Assembly (NCBI GenBank): GCA_045046905.1
Contig: JASFYU010000031.1
Location: 1-50,588 of the forward strand
DNA: 50,588 nucleotides
Direction: 5' to 3'
Source of the DNA: JASFYU01 sp045046905
GTDB taxonomy: Bacteria > Bacteroidota > Bacteroidia > Flavobacteriales > Flavobacteriaceae
Each line of letters begins with the position of its first letter. The first letter of the stretch is position 1. Positions 33,675 through 43,051 of this stretch are shown here, piece by piece. The notes below the pieces were generated by a model that saw only the letters and a program-made list of their open reading frames with translations, was not told the origin of the DNA and searched no databases. A program made the translations under genes and the position numbers.

Positions 33675-34904
33675 ATGAAAAAAGTTCTTTTCTACAATGT
33701 CCTATTGTTTTTGATAATTAGCTGTTCAAAAAACAGCTCCGAAAATTCAGATGACGGCCCCGATTCAGATATCAACAAAACAGCATTTACCCCTTGTGAA
33801 AATGGAATGGCCGGAATCTATCCTTGCGATGGCTATGATTTACTAGCGAGAATTCCTTTGTCCGATTTCGGGGCGCAATCAGGAAACGATAGTTGGGGGT
33901 GGACGGATCCCACTACTAATAAGGAATATGCTCTAATGGGCTTAGATAATGGTACTGCCTTTGTAGATATTACAGACACCGAAAACCTCATATATCTGGG
34001 TAAGTTACCATCTGCCACAAGTTCTAGTTCATGGCGAGATATTAAAGTGTATCAAGACCATGCTTTTATTGTTTCAGAGGCGCAAGGTCATGGCATGCAG
34101 GTGTTCAATTTAACTAAGTTACGTAATGTTACCGATGCCCCTGAAACTTTTGAGGCTGATGCCCGCTATACCGGTTTTGGCAATGCCCATAATATAGTGA
34201 TTAATGAGGCAACAGGATTCGCCTATGTGGTCGGCACCGCAAGAGATGATGCATTTCAGGGCGGGGCACATTTTATAAACATACAGGACCCTAAAAACCC
34301 TGTGGCCGCAGGAGGCTATGCTGATAACGGCTATAGCCACGATGCGCAGGTAGTTACTTATAATGGCCCTGACGCCGATTACACAGGCAAAGAGATTTTT
34401 ATCGGCGCCAATGAGAGTCAGGTGATACTTGCCGATGTGACTGATAAGGATAATCCGGTTGAAATAGCTGTTGTACAGTATTCAAATATTAAATATACCC
34501 ATCAAGGATGGTTCACTGAGGACCATCGCTACTTTCTGTTAGGCGATGAACTTGATGAGGCCCAACTGGGCTTTAAATCGCGTACCTTGATTTTTGATTT
34601 TTCAGATTTGGACAATCCCGTTTTGCACGATACGTATTTAGGAACCACAAGTGCCATAGATCATAATGGCTATGTGGTTGGGGATCAGTTTTTCCTTGCC
34701 AATTATACGGCCGGACTTCGGGTACTTGATATTTCGGGCATTGAAACAAAATCGATTGTAGAAGAGGGCTTTTTTGATACATTTCCGTCTACTGATAATG
34801 CCCAATTTGATGGGGTATGGAGTATATATCCTTATTTTTCGAGTGGAAAGATTGTTATCAGCGATATTAATTCAGGATTGTTTATCGTTAAAAAATCGAA
34901 TTAA
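33675..34904 (+). CDS. Choice-of-anchor B family lipoprotein
   Basis: A 409-residue protein matching the choice-of-anchor B family, named because members carry different surface anchors. Here the anchor is lipid: FLIISCSK gives a lipobox with Cys17 after a short signal. An acidic linker follows (SSENSDDGPDSD). The body is a beta-propeller-like repeat region with WGWTDPTTNKEYALMGLDNG, FVDITDTENLIYLGKLPS, HAFIVSEAQGHGMQVFNL and a repeated DxxxPxxV pattern. The stop codon overlaps the start of the next gene (TAATG), so the two are coupled. It is probably exposed on the cell surface; its partner or ligand is unknown. Confidence 0.85.
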   Translation: MKKVLFYNVLLFLIISCSKNSSENSDDGPDSDINKTAFTPCENGMAGIYPCDGYDLLARIPLSDFGAQSGNDSWGWTDPTTNKEYALMGLDNGTAFVDITDTENLIYLGKLPSATSSSSWRDIKVYQDHAFIVSEAQGHGMQVFNLTKLRNVTDAPETFEADARYTGFGNAHNIVINEATGFAYVVGTARDDAFQGGAHFINIQDPKNPVAAGGYADNGYSHDAQVVTYNGPDADYTGKEIFIGANESQVILADVTDKDNPVEIAVVQYSNIKYTHQGWFTEDHRYFLLGDELDEAQLGFKSRTLIFDFSDLDNPVLHDTYLGTTSAIDHNGYVVGDQFFLANYTAGLRVLDISGIETKSIVEEGFFDTFPSTDNAQFDGVWSIYPYFSSGKIVISDINSGLFIVKKSN

Positions 34905-36250
34905 TGAAAAAGCTCATTTATGTGCTCGTCTTACTAGTATTTTTTTCCTGTTCAAAAGACACTGAATTAGTACATATAAACGAAGAGTCTGGGCCCGTGT
35001 TTTTAGGAGAAATCGATTGGATAAAAACCTTCGGTGGATCAGGGGAGGATACGGCACGTACAATTATCTCAACCTCCGATGGGGGTTATGCCATTTTAGG
35101 ATTTTCTAACAGTTCAGATGGTGATATAACCGATAAATCTACTGATGTAAATGATTATTGGTTGTTGAAGTTAGCTGTCGATGGTAGTATACAATGGAGC
35201 AAAACTTATGGGGGCAGTAAGGATGATCGAGGGCAATCAATAGCTCAAACTCTTGATGGGGGGTATGTGCTTACGGGCTACGCAATGAGCGATGACGGTG
35301 ATGGTAGCAATAATGAGGGTTTTCATGACAATTGGATACTGAGGTTAGATGCCTCTGGCACTATTTTATGGGAAAAAAGTTATGGTTTTTCGGGGCATGA
35401 CCATTCTTATGATATTCTAGAAACCCAAGACGGGGGCTTTTTCTTTGTGGGGTTTTTAGATATTACCCTGGCTCGGGCTGATGGGTATAATGAGAAAGGA
35501 AATTCGTTGACTCGGCATGGCGTAGGAGAATTTTGGGGCACAAAAATCGATGCCAATGGCCTTATAGAGTGGCGAAAATATTATGGGGGCACGAACAATG
35601 ATAGGGCCCATGCCGTTGTACAATCTGATGATGGGGGCTTTGTAATGGCCGGTTTTTCGGAGAGTGCTGATTTTGATATTTCAAATAGTAAGGGCAGTTA
35701 TGATTTTTGGGTATTGAAAATCGATGCCAAAGGTACTCTGCTTTGGGAGCGTTCCTTAGGGGGTACCGGCATAGAGATTTCACAAGATATCGCGAAGACT
35801 AATGATGGCAGTTATGTGATTACTGGCAATACGTTTAGTGACAATGCTGATGTTTCAAAGAACAATGGTGAATCTGATATTTGGCTTATAAAGATCGGTG
35901 ATGACGGCGATTTAATTTGGGAAAAAACCTATGGGGGTATTCATTTTGATGCGGCAGAAGGTGTCAGCTTAAGTAGTGACGGAGGATTTATTATTTCGGG
36001 CAACTCAAAAAGTGAAGGCATCGATACAACAGAAAATGCGGGCGAAAATGATATATGGCTTCTAAAGACTGATGCCGACGGAAATCTTACTTGGCAGCGA
36101 ACCTTCGGAGGATCTGGGCTCGATTTTGGTTTTGACGCCATTGAAAATGAGGACATGAGCATCATTTTAGTTGGCGAGACTGCCAGTGCCGATTTTCCGA
36201 ACGCACAGAACAAAGGGCAAACTGATGTTGTAGTTATTAAGCTTAAATAA
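34904..36250 (+). CDS. Lipoprotein with seven ~60-residue propeller repeats
   Basis: A 448-residue lipoprotein (signal MKKLIYVLVLLVFFSCSK, lipobox Cys). After a short linker come seven tandem units of about 58-66 residues, each starting W-x-(K/R)-x-(F/Y/L)-G-G, for example WIKTFGGSGED, WSKTYGGSKDD, WEKSYGFSGHD, WRKYYGGTNND, WERSLGGTGIE, WEKTYGGIHFD and WQRTFGGSGLD, with SDGGY(V/A)xxG in the middle and DxWLLKxDxxG near the end. Seven units fit one closed seven-bladed beta-propeller. It starts one base inside the preceding stop codon. Function unknown; likely a surface-anchored partner of the preceding lipoprotein. Confidence 0.8.
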   Translation: MKKLIYVLVLLVFFSCSKDTELVHINEESGPVFLGEIDWIKTFGGSGEDTARTIISTSDGGYAILGFSNSSDGDITDKSTDVNDYWLLKLAVDGSIQWSKTYGGSKDDRGQSIAQTLDGGYVLTGYAMSDDGDGSNNEGFHDNWILRLDASGTILWEKSYGFSGHDHSYDILETQDGGFFFVGFLDITLARADGYNEKGNSLTRHGVGEFWGTKIDANGLIEWRKYYGGTNNDRAHAVVQSDDGGFVMAGFSESADFDISNSKGSYDFWVLKIDAKGTLLWERSLGGTGIEISQDIAKTNDGSYVITGNTFSDNADVSKNNGESDIWLIKIGDDGDLIWEKTYGGIHFDAAEGVSLSSDGGFIISGNSKSEGIDTTENAGENDIWLLKTDADGNLTWQRTFGGSGLDFGFDAIENEDMSIILVGETASADFPNAQNKGQTDVVVIKLK

Positions 36251-36307
36251 GCCTATAGTCAAATAGGTTTCTTGCCAAGAAGACGCATACGTTAAGAATA
36301 GAGGCTG

Positions 36308-37186
36308 TCAATTTTTGATAATCTTATAATTTTTATAGTTGGTATCCAAACCAATATAATTTTTTAAAAAGTCTTTAAACCGGTCCTTCGAGCTTTTTCT
36401 GCTCATGGATATATCGTACTCGAATTTCCAATTTTTTTCCTGAATCAGCTTTTTCATGACTTGAGGGTGTTCTTCTTCGAAAAGAGCAACTTTTCTTACA
36501 TTTTCCTCATAGGCAAAAGCTTTGGGCGCATTTTCAAATTCTTTTAGCGCTTCTTCACTTCTATACAAGGCTCTAAAATTTGCCTGTTTACGCTGCATCG
36601 CTTCAGGTTCTCGTACCCATCCATAATGATATATAATGGCATCGATGGCTTTTACCATCAACTTTTTATTGTCACCTATTCGAAAGCCCTGAGCATCTTT
36701 ATAGGAATAAATGGCGGGCTTGTTTTTTATGACCCTTATTTCATGGGAGTACCAATTCGATGATGTGCCTACGTAATCAAATGAGCCATAAAAATGTACG
36801 TATTTAAATAAAAGGCCATCTACACGTTTCTCATCCTTGTATTTTTGCATCGCTTTATAAATAGTATCGAGATATTTTTCATGTACCACCTCATCGGCCT
36901 GTAGATAAAAGGCCCAATCGGTATCTTTAGAAATATGTTTGAAAGCTTTGTCGGTCTCTACCGCGAGAACGTGCCCCCCTTCGCGCAAGCTTTCGTCCCA
37001 CTCGGTTTCTATGATTTTGATTTTAGGCTCATTCATGTTTTGGATTAGCTCTAAAGTACCGTCATCGCATTTGCCAATAGCAATGACAAACTCATCACAG
37101 ATGGGTAAAATTGAACGTATAGATTCCAAAACGGGATAGCCATAGGTAATGGCATTTTTTAGAAATGAGAAACCAGTAACTTTCAT
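36308..37186 (-). CDS. Glycosyltransferase family 2 protein
   Basis: A 292-residue GT2-type protein. The N terminus MKVTGFSFLKNAITYGYPVLESI and ILPICDEFVIAIGKCDDGTLELI match GT-A glycosyltransferases, and WAFYLQADEVVHEKY contains the D-x-D-like metal site as QADE. The C-terminal half has YHYGWVREPEAMQRKQ, seen in related flavobacterial enzymes. The frame extends upstream to 37285, but ATG 37186 gives the conserved start. It would transfer a sugar from an activated donor, likely to an envelope glycan; the acceptor is unknown. It is isolated, not in a polysaccharide cluster. Confidence 0.8.
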   Translation of the reverse strand: MKVTGFSFLKNAITYGYPVLESIRSILPICDEFVIAIGKCDDGTLELIQNMNEPKIKIIETEWDESLREGGHVLAVETDKAFKHISKDTDWAFYLQADEVVHEKYLDTIYKAMQKYKDEKRVDGLLFKYVHFYGSFDYVGTSSNWYSHEIRVIKNKPAIYSYKDAQGFRIGDNKKLMVKAIDAIIYHYGWVREPEAMQRKQANFRALYRSEEALKEFENAPKAFAYEENVRKVALFEEEHPQVMKKLIQEKNWKFEYDISMSRKSSKDRFKDFLKNYIGLDTNYKNYKIIKN

Positions 37187-37391
37187 CCCCTTCGTTTTTA
37201 TAAGAATTAAATTCCTTGGTACAGCGCAAGAAATGAACGCTAATTCTCTTCGACAAATGTATGCAAATTGTGTGTATACCTGCAAATTTCGGTGTTTTCA
37301 TAGTGTTTCGTATTGCTCTTCGATAGAGAACTCCTATGCTTTCATACGTTATAATAATGTTAGTGACTAGGATACACACCGACTTATAGAG

Positions 37392-37399
37392 TATATTTG
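37392..37399 (+). promoter_or_regulatory. Candidate -7 element of the suf operon
   Basis: TATATTTG matches TAnnTTTG, 30 bases before the sufA ATG. No TTG is at the right distance upstream, which could mean that an activator is used. No Rrf2/IscR-like gene is in the window. Confidence 0.45.
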
Positions 37400-37428
37400 T
37401 ATATCTATTTAGACTAAATCCAATTAGT

Positions 37429-37758
37429 ATGATTAAAGTATCGGAAACGGCCAAGGCAAAGGTCATCATGATGATGGTAGAGGAAGGCTTTGATGCCGAC
37501 AGTGATTATGTACGTGTCGGGGTGAAAAGCGGCGGTTGCAGTGGCTTATCGTATGAACTTAAGTTTGATAACAAAAGTAATGAGACCGACAAGGTCTTTG
37601 AAGACAATGACATTCGTATAATTGTCGATAAAAAAAGTTTCCTATATCTGGTGGGCACTACCCTGGAATATTCTGGAGGGCTTAATGGTAAGGGCTTTGT
37701 TTTTAATAACCCCAATGCACAACGTACTTGCGGGTGCGGGGAGAGTTTTTCATTGTAA
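37429..37758 (+). CDS. sufA: Iron-sulfur assembly protein, SufA/IscA/HesB family
   Basis: An A-type carrier of 109 residues that passes Fe-S clusters to target proteins. The three conserved cysteines are present: Cys37 in KSGGCSGLSY, and Cys101 and Cys103 in RTCGCGESF. DKVFEDNDIRIIVDKKSFLYL is the usual central part. It is first in the suf operon. Between it and sufB (37759-37858) are short hairpins, CCTCCAAAGGAGG and CCCCTTTGGGGG. Confidence 0.9.
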   Translation: MIKVSETAKAKVIMMMVEEGFDADSDYVRVGVKSGGCSGLSYELKFDNKSNETDKVFEDNDIRIIVDKKSFLYLVGTTLEYSGGLNGKGFVFNNPNAQRTCGCGESFSL

Positions 37759-37858
37759 TCCTCCTAACCTCCAAAGGAGGAATATAGGGTTGTGTTATTG
37801 AAAATAAAAGTAACTAATAAAAGGATTAATTTCCCCTTTGGGGGATTAAAGGGGGATT

Positions 37859-39304
37859 ATGGCGTATACAGAAGAAGAATTAAAAAAAGAGTTGGAAACC
37901 AAAGAATATGAGTATGGTTTCTATACTGATATTGAGTCCGATACTTTTCCAAAAGGACTCAGTGAAGAGGTTGTTATTGCCATATCTAAAAAGAAAGAAG
38001 AGCCGAAATGGATGACCGAATGGCGTTTAGAAGCTTACCGGGTCTGGAAAAAAATGGAAGAGCCAGAATGGGCAAATGTCACCTATAAAAAACCTGATTT
38101 TCAGAATATTATTTACTATTCTGCACCAAAAAAAGCCGACCCTAATAAATCATTAAGCGATGTGGATCCAGAGTTGCTAGAAATGTATAAGAAATTGGGA
38201 ATATCGATTGATGAACAAAAAAAACTACAAAATGTTGCTGTTGACATTGTGGTCGATTCTGTTTCGGTAGCAACAACTTTCAAAAAAACCTTGGCAGAAA
38301 AAGGAATTATTTTTATGCCGATTTCAGAAGCGATTCAAGAACATCCAGAGTTGGTAAAAAAGTATATTGGTTCAGTTGTTCCAAAAACTGATAATTTTTA
38401 TGCGGCATTAAATTCAGCGGTATTTACAGATGGTTCTTTCTGTTACATTCCTAAAGGCGTACGTTGCCCAATGGAACTGTCCACCTATTTTAGAATAAAC
38501 CAGGCAGGCACGGGTCAGTTCGAAAGAACCTTGCTCATTGCCGATAAAGGTAGCTATGTAAGTTATTTAGAGGGCTGTACCGCACCCTCACGTGATGAGA
38601 ACCAGTTGCACGCCGCTGTTGTTGAATTAATCGCCTTGGATGATGCGGAAATAAAATATTCAACGGTGCAAAATTGGTACCCTGGTAATAAAGAAGGCAA
38701 AGGAGGGGTGTTTAATTTTGTGACCAAAAGAGGAATTTGTGAGAAGAACGCGAAAATCTCTTGGACACAGGTGGAAACAGGTTCTGCAATTACCTGGAAA
38801 TACCCATCCTGTATCTTAAAAGGCGATAATGCCATTGGCGAGTTCTACTCCATTGCCGTGACCAATAATTATCAGCAGGCCGATACTGGCACTAAGATGA
38901 TTCATATTGGAAAAAACACCAGAAGCACCATTATTTCTAAAGGAATATCAGCAGGAAAATCACAAAACAGTTATCGGGGCTTGGTACAGGTGAATAGGGG
39001 AGCAACAAATGCCAGGAATTTTTCACAATGTGATTCTCTTTTGATGGGCAATGAATGTGGCGCGCATACCTTTCCGTATATAGAAGTAAAAAACAAGACG
39101 GCACAGATAGAGCACGAAGCCACCACCAGTAAAATTGGCGAGGACCAGATTTTTTATTGCAACCAACGCGGAATCCCTACCGAGAAAGCCATTGCACTGA
39201 TTGTAAACGGTTTTAGTAAAGAGGTATTGAATAAATTACCAATGGAATTCGCTGTAGAGGCGCAAAAATTGTTAGAAATAAGCCTTGAAGGTTCGGTTGG
39301 GTAG
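37859..39304 (+). CDS. sufB: Fe-S cluster assembly scaffold SufB
   Basis: SufB forms the SufBC2D scaffold where new Fe-S clusters are built. The 481-residue protein has YIPKGVRCPMELSTYFRIN, LEGCTAPSRDENQLHAAVVE, NKEGKGGVFNFVTKRG and QIEHEATTSKIGEDQIFY, the strongly conserved beta-helix core, including the Cys in EGCTAP and QCDSLLMGNECGAHTFPY. Length fits SufB from other bacteria. It follows sufA by 100 bases and is separated from sufC by 213 bases holding a decayed gene tail. Confidence 0.95.
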   Translation: MAYTEEELKKELETKEYEYGFYTDIESDTFPKGLSEEVVIAISKKKEEPKWMTEWRLEAYRVWKKMEEPEWANVTYKKPDFQNIIYYSAPKKADPNKSLSDVDPELLEMYKKLGISIDEQKKLQNVAVDIVVDSVSVATTFKKTLAEKGIIFMPISEAIQEHPELVKKYIGSVVPKTDNFYAALNSAVFTDGSFCYIPKGVRCPMELSTYFRINQAGTGQFERTLLIADKGSYVSYLEGCTAPSRDENQLHAAVVELIALDDAEIKYSTVQNWYPGNKEGKGGVFNFVTKRGICEKNAKISWTQVETGSAITWKYPSCILKGDNAIGEFYSIAVTNNYQQADTGTKMIHIGKNTRSTIISKGISAGKSQNSYRGLVQVNRGATNARNFSQCDSLLMGNECGAHTFPYIEVKNKTAQIEHEATTSKIGEDQIFYCNQRGIPTEKAIALIVNGFSKEVLNKLPMEFAVEAQKLLEISLEGSVG

Positions 39305-39371
39305 TAAATGTGAGTCAAAAGCCTTAAGGTCAAAGGGTCACAACTATATTTGACCTTTGATTTAAAATATA

Positions 39372-39458
39372 TTGAAGAAAAGAAATTTAAAAGAGGTATT
39401 AGATGAAGTTACTCAGATATCAAAATTAATAGCTGGGTTTATTAAATATTTAAAATAG
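39372..39458 (+). pseudogene. C-terminal remnant of a four-helix-bundle (IVS/S23-type) gene
   Basis: A 28-codon frame reading LKKRNLKEVLDEVTQISKLI then AGFIKYLK and a stop matches the usual last helix of four-helix-bundle proteins of the 23S-rRNA-IVS family (ending ...SGFIxYLK). An in-frame stop precedes it, so only the tail remains. Flanking GTCAAAGGGTCA, TTGACCTTTGA and GACTTTAAGACC strings are of a type often seen around these genes in Flavobacteria. Confidence 0.5.
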
Positions 39459-39517
39459 TTAGATCGGGCTTTTGGTTTTTCGACCCTAAGACTTTCTGAC
39501 TTTAAGACCGATAAATA

Positions 39518-40270
39518 ATGTTGAAAATAAAGAACCTACACGCCAGTGTAGAGGACAAAGAGATTTTAAAAGGAATAAACCTAGAAGTCAAGGCTGGTGA
39601 AGTACATGCTATTATGGGCCCTAACGGTTCTGGAAAAAGTACTTTGGCGGCCGTTATTGCCGGAAAAGAAGAGTTTGAAATTACCAAAGGAGAAGTTTTA
39701 TTAGAAGGTGAAGACCTTGAAGGTGCGTCTCCGGAAGAAAGAGCACATAAGGGTGTTTTTCTTTCTTTTCAGTATCCTATTGAGATTCCGGGAGTGTCAG
39801 TGACCAATTTTGTAAAAACGGCCATTAATGAAACCCGAAAAGCGAGGGGACAGGAAGACATGCCGGCAAACAAAATGTTGAAATTGATCCGTGAAAAAGC
39901 GGAGCTTTTAGAAATCGACCGAAAATTTTTATCCCGTTCTTTAAACGAGGGCTTTTCAGGAGGAGAAAAGAAGAGAATGGAGATTTTTCAAATGGCAATG
40001 TTAGAACCAAAATTGGCCATCTTAGACGAGACCGATTCTGGATTGGATATTGATGCCCTACGCATTGTGGCCAATGGAGTTAACAAGCTCAGAAATAAAG
40101 GCAATACCATCATAGTGATAACACACTACCAAAGATTGTTGGAGTATATTGTTCCAGACTTCGTGCATGTTTTACACGATGGAAAAATTGTAAAATCAGG
40201 GGGTAAAGAACTTGCTTTCGAACTTGAAGAAAAAGGATATGATTGGATAAAGAACGAGGCTGTAGTGTAG
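39518..40270 (+). CDS. sufC: Fe-S assembly ATPase SufC
   Basis: The ABC-type ATPase of the SufBCD complex, 250 residues. Walker A is MGPNGSGKST, the signature is EGFSGGEKKRMEI, and Walker B is LAILDETDSGLDIDAL; the switch His is in VITHYQRLL. SufC drives shape change in SufB-SufD during cluster building. Size and motifs match the family exactly. It lies 66 bases before sufD. Confidence 0.95.
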   Translation: MLKIKNLHASVEDKEILKGINLEVKAGEVHAIMGPNGSGKSTLAAVIAGKEEFEITKGEVLLEGEDLEGASPEERAHKGVFLSFQYPIEIPGVSVTNFVKTAINETRKARGQEDMPANKMLKLIREKAELLEIDRKFLSRSLNEGFSGGEKKRMEIFQMAMLEPKLAILDETDSGLDIDALRIVANGVNKLRNKGNTIIVITHYQRLLEYIVPDFVHVLHDGKIVKSGGKELAFELEEKGYDWIKNEAVV

Positions 40271-40336
40271 TGAGGGGGTTTGCTGTTGTAAAATATACGA
40301 ACTACTGATTACTTACTACGTACTAACTACTTTGAT

Positions 40337-41653
40337 ATGGATTTAAAAGAAAAACTAATTTCTTCCTTTATGGCGTTTGAGAATAACGTGGATGTAGAGC
40401 ACCCCGTTCACGATATTAGATCAGAGGCACTAAAGAATTTTGAGATAAAAGGCTTCCCTTCTAAAAAAGAAGAGGCCTGGAAATACACCTCGCTAAATGC
40501 TTTGCAGAAAAAAAATTTTAGCATTTTCCCCAAACAGGAAAACGTTCTGGAGTATAAGAACGTAAAGAAGTATTTTTTACATGAAATAGATACCTATAAA
40601 ATTGTATTTATTGATGGTGTATATAGCTCCTACCTTTCTGAAACCACTCATGACGGCGTTGACATTTGTTTGATGAGTTCTGCGCTGACAAAGCCCATGT
40701 TCAGGCAAGTTATCGACGTGTATTTTAATAAAGTGGCTTCAAAAGATGAGTCCTTGACCACCTTGAACACGGCCTTTAGTAGAGAGGGAGCCTATATCTA
40801 TATTCCAAAAAATAAAGTGCCTAAAAAGCCTATTGAGATTTTACATTTCGCTACAGGAAACGAATCGGCATTGATGTTACAGCCCCGAAATTTAATCGTC
40901 GTTGAGGAAAACGCCGAACTGCAGATTATAGAGCGCCATCAGAGTCTAACGCAAAATGAGGTGCTTACAAACTCAGTGACTGAGATTTTTGCGGCAGAAA
41001 ATGCCATAGTGGACTACTATAAAGTGCAGAATGATGCCAAAACATCGTCTTTGATAGACAACACTTATATCGCACAGAAGAGCAATAGTGTGGTCAGCGT
41101 TCATACGTTTTCCTTTGGAGGGCAGTTGACCCGAAACAATCTTAATTTTTATCAAAAAGGGGAGCATATTGATTCTATCTTAAAAGGCGTTACCATTATA
41201 GGAGAAAAACAACATGTCGATCACCATACATTAGTACATCATATCGAGCCCAACTGTGAGAGCCATCAAGATTATAAAGGTATTTTCGGCGAAAGGTCGA
41301 CTGGTGTTTTCAATGGAAAAATCATAGTAGATAAAATTGCCCAAAAGACCAATGCCTTTCAAAAGAACAATAATATATTGATGAGTGATAAGGCCACTAT
41401 TAACTCAAAACCTCAATTAGAGATTTTTGCTGATGATGTAAAGTGTTCCCATGGCTGTACCATTGGGCAATTAGATGAAGAAGCATTGTTTTACCTACAA
41501 TCTAGAGGTATTCCAAAAAAAGAGGCCAGAGCTTTATTAATGTATGCCTTTGCCAATAATGTATTGCAAAGCGTAAAAATTACAGAATTAAAAACCAGGA
41601 TCAATAAACTGATTGCCAATAAATTGGGGGTAAGTTTGGGCTTTGACCTTTAA
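40337..41653 (+). CDS. sufD: Fe-S cluster assembly protein SufD
   Basis: SufD pairs with SufB and SufC in the scaffold. The 438-residue protein has the N-terminal helix region with KKEEAWKYTSLNALQ, the beta-helix core, and the conserved end NSKPQLEIFADDVKCSHGCTIGQLDEEALFYLQSRGIP (read in parts), including the characteristic CSHG Cys and His. It is about the usual size. It is in the operon between sufC and sufS. Confidence 0.93.
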   Translation: MDLKEKLISSFMAFENNVDVEHPVHDIRSEALKNFEIKGFPSKKEEAWKYTSLNALQKKNFSIFPKQENVLEYKNVKKYFLHEIDTYKIVFIDGVYSSYLSETTHDGVDICLMSSALTKPMFRQVIDVYFNKVASKDESLTTLNTAFSREGAYIYIPKNKVPKKPIEILHFATGNESALMLQPRNLIVVEENAELQIIERHQSLTQNEVLTNSVTEIFAAENAIVDYYKVQNDAKTSSLIDNTYIAQKSNSVVSVHTFSFGGQLTRNNLNFYQKGEHIDSILKGVTIIGEKQHVDHHTLVHHIEPNCESHQDYKGIFGERSTGVFNGKIIVDKIAQKTNAFQKNNNILMSDKATINSKPQLEIFADDVKCSHGCTIGQLDEEALFYLQSRGIPKKEARALLMYAFANNVLQSVKITELKTRINKLIANKLGVSLGFDL

Positions 41654-41671
41654 CCATTTAGTATGCTTTGG

Positions 41672-41719
41672 GCTCACTGAGCGAAGTCTATGTAATCACT
41701 GAGCGAAGTCGAAGTGAGC
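41672..41719. repeat. GAGCGAAGTCGAAG-type repeat before sufS
   Basis: TCACTGAGCGAAGTC occurs at 41674-41688 and 41696-41710, and GCTCACT (41672-41678) pairs with AGTGAGC (41713-41719). A relative, GAGCGTAGTCGAAG, is at about 5704-5717. It sits in the 76-base sufD-sufS gap and could affect mRNA stability. Confidence 0.5.
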
Positions 41720-41729
41720 GCCAATTAAT

Positions 41730-42956
41730 ATGATACAAACAGCATTGAACACACACACTATTCGCAAAGATTTCCCCATCCTCGGCCGTAAAGTCAACGG
41801 AAACCCCTTGGTTTATTTAGACAATGCGGCAACCTCTCAAACACCGCGGCAAGTCATTGATGCCATTGTCGAATACTACGAGGGCTACAATGCTAATATT
41901 CATAGGGGCGTACATACGCTTTCACAAGAAGCAACCGACAAATATGAACAGGCAAGAATAAAAATCCAAGAGCATTTTAATGCGGCAAAGTCCTACGAGA
42001 TCATCTTTACTTCGGGTACGACCCATAGTATTAATTTAGTAGCCAACGGATTCTCGTCGATTTTGAAAAAAGGGGACGAAATTTTGGTTTCACTGATGGA
42101 GCACCATTCTAATATTGTGCCTTGGCAGATGTTGTGTGAGCGTACAGGGGCTATTTTAAGGGTGATTCCTATGAACCAGCAAGGTGAATTGGTCATAGAG
42201 GAATACCATAAATTGCTGTCAAATAAAACCAAATTGGTTTTCTGTAACCATGTTTCCAATGCCTTAGGAACTATAAACCCTATAGAAGAAATCATAAAAA
42301 AGGCCCACAATGTGGGTGCGGCGGTATTAATCGATGGGGCACAGGCGGCCCCCCATATTAATGCGGATCTTCAAGAATTAGATGTTGATTTCTATACCGT
42401 TTCAGCCCATAAAATGTGTGGCCCTACTGGGGTGGGAATATTATACGGAAAAGAAGAATGGCTCACTAAATTGCCACCGTATCAAGGCGGGGGCGAAATG
42501 ATTGCCGAAGTCACTTTTGAAAAAACTACCTATGCCGATTTGCCCCATAAGTTTGAAGCAGGAACACCCAATATTTGTGGCGGAATTGCTTTTGGTGTAG
42601 CATTAGACTATATGAATACCATTGGTTTTGAGGCTATTGCAGACTATGAGCATGAGCTACTTGAATATGCCACAAAACGGCTTTTGACCATCGACGGCTT
42701 AAAAATTTATGGCATGGCGAAAAAGAAGACCTCGGTAATTTCTTTTAACATCAATGATATACACCCCTATGATATAGGTCTGATTTTAGATAAATTGGGC
42801 ATAGCCGTACGTACGGGGCATCATTGTGCACAACCCATAATGGACTTCTATAAAATACCCGGTACCGTAAGAGCAAGCTTTAGTTTTTACAATACCAGAG
42901 AAGAAGTTGATATCCTTGTTGAAGGGGTAAAACGAGCCAAGATGATGTTAGAATAG
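41730..42956 (+). CDS. sufS: Cysteine desulfurase SufS
   Basis: A PLP enzyme of 408 residues that takes sulfur from cysteine and gives it to SufE. Lys228 in SAHKMCGPTG binds PLP; the active Cys366 is in RTGHHCAQPIM, the class II SufS form. LDNAATSQTP, HRGVHTLSQEAT and EHHSNIVPWQ are also typical. It is followed by sufE, its partner, after 95 bases. Confidence 0.95.
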   Translation: MIQTALNTHTIRKDFPILGRKVNGNPLVYLDNAATSQTPRQVIDAIVEYYEGYNANIHRGVHTLSQEATDKYEQARIKIQEHFNAAKSYEIIFTSGTTHSINLVANGFSSILKKGDEILVSLMEHHSNIVPWQMLCERTGAILRVIPMNQQGELVIEEYHKLLSNKTKLVFCNHVSNALGTINPIEEIIKKAHNVGAAVLIDGAQAAPHINADLQELDVDFYTVSAHKMCGPTGVGILYGKEEWLTKLPPYQGGGEMIAEVTFEKTTYADLPHKFEAGTPNICGGIAFGVALDYMNTIGFEAIADYEHELLEYATKRLLTIDGLKIYGMAKKKTSVISFNINDIHPYDIGLILDKLGIAVRTGHHCAQPIMDFYKIPGTVRASFSFYNTREEVDILVEGVKRAKMMLE

Positions 42957-43051
42957 GCCTTGTTAGGATTATCATAAACTATTGAATGCCACTTATACTT
43001 ATCGTATTTTTGTAATTAACTTCTTCCCTTTGGGGAGATTAAGAGGGAAGA

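Noticed and set aside
37095..37469. 124-codon minus-strand frame
   Set aside because: It spans the start regions of the glycosyltransferase and sufA and both their promoters; no family resemblance.
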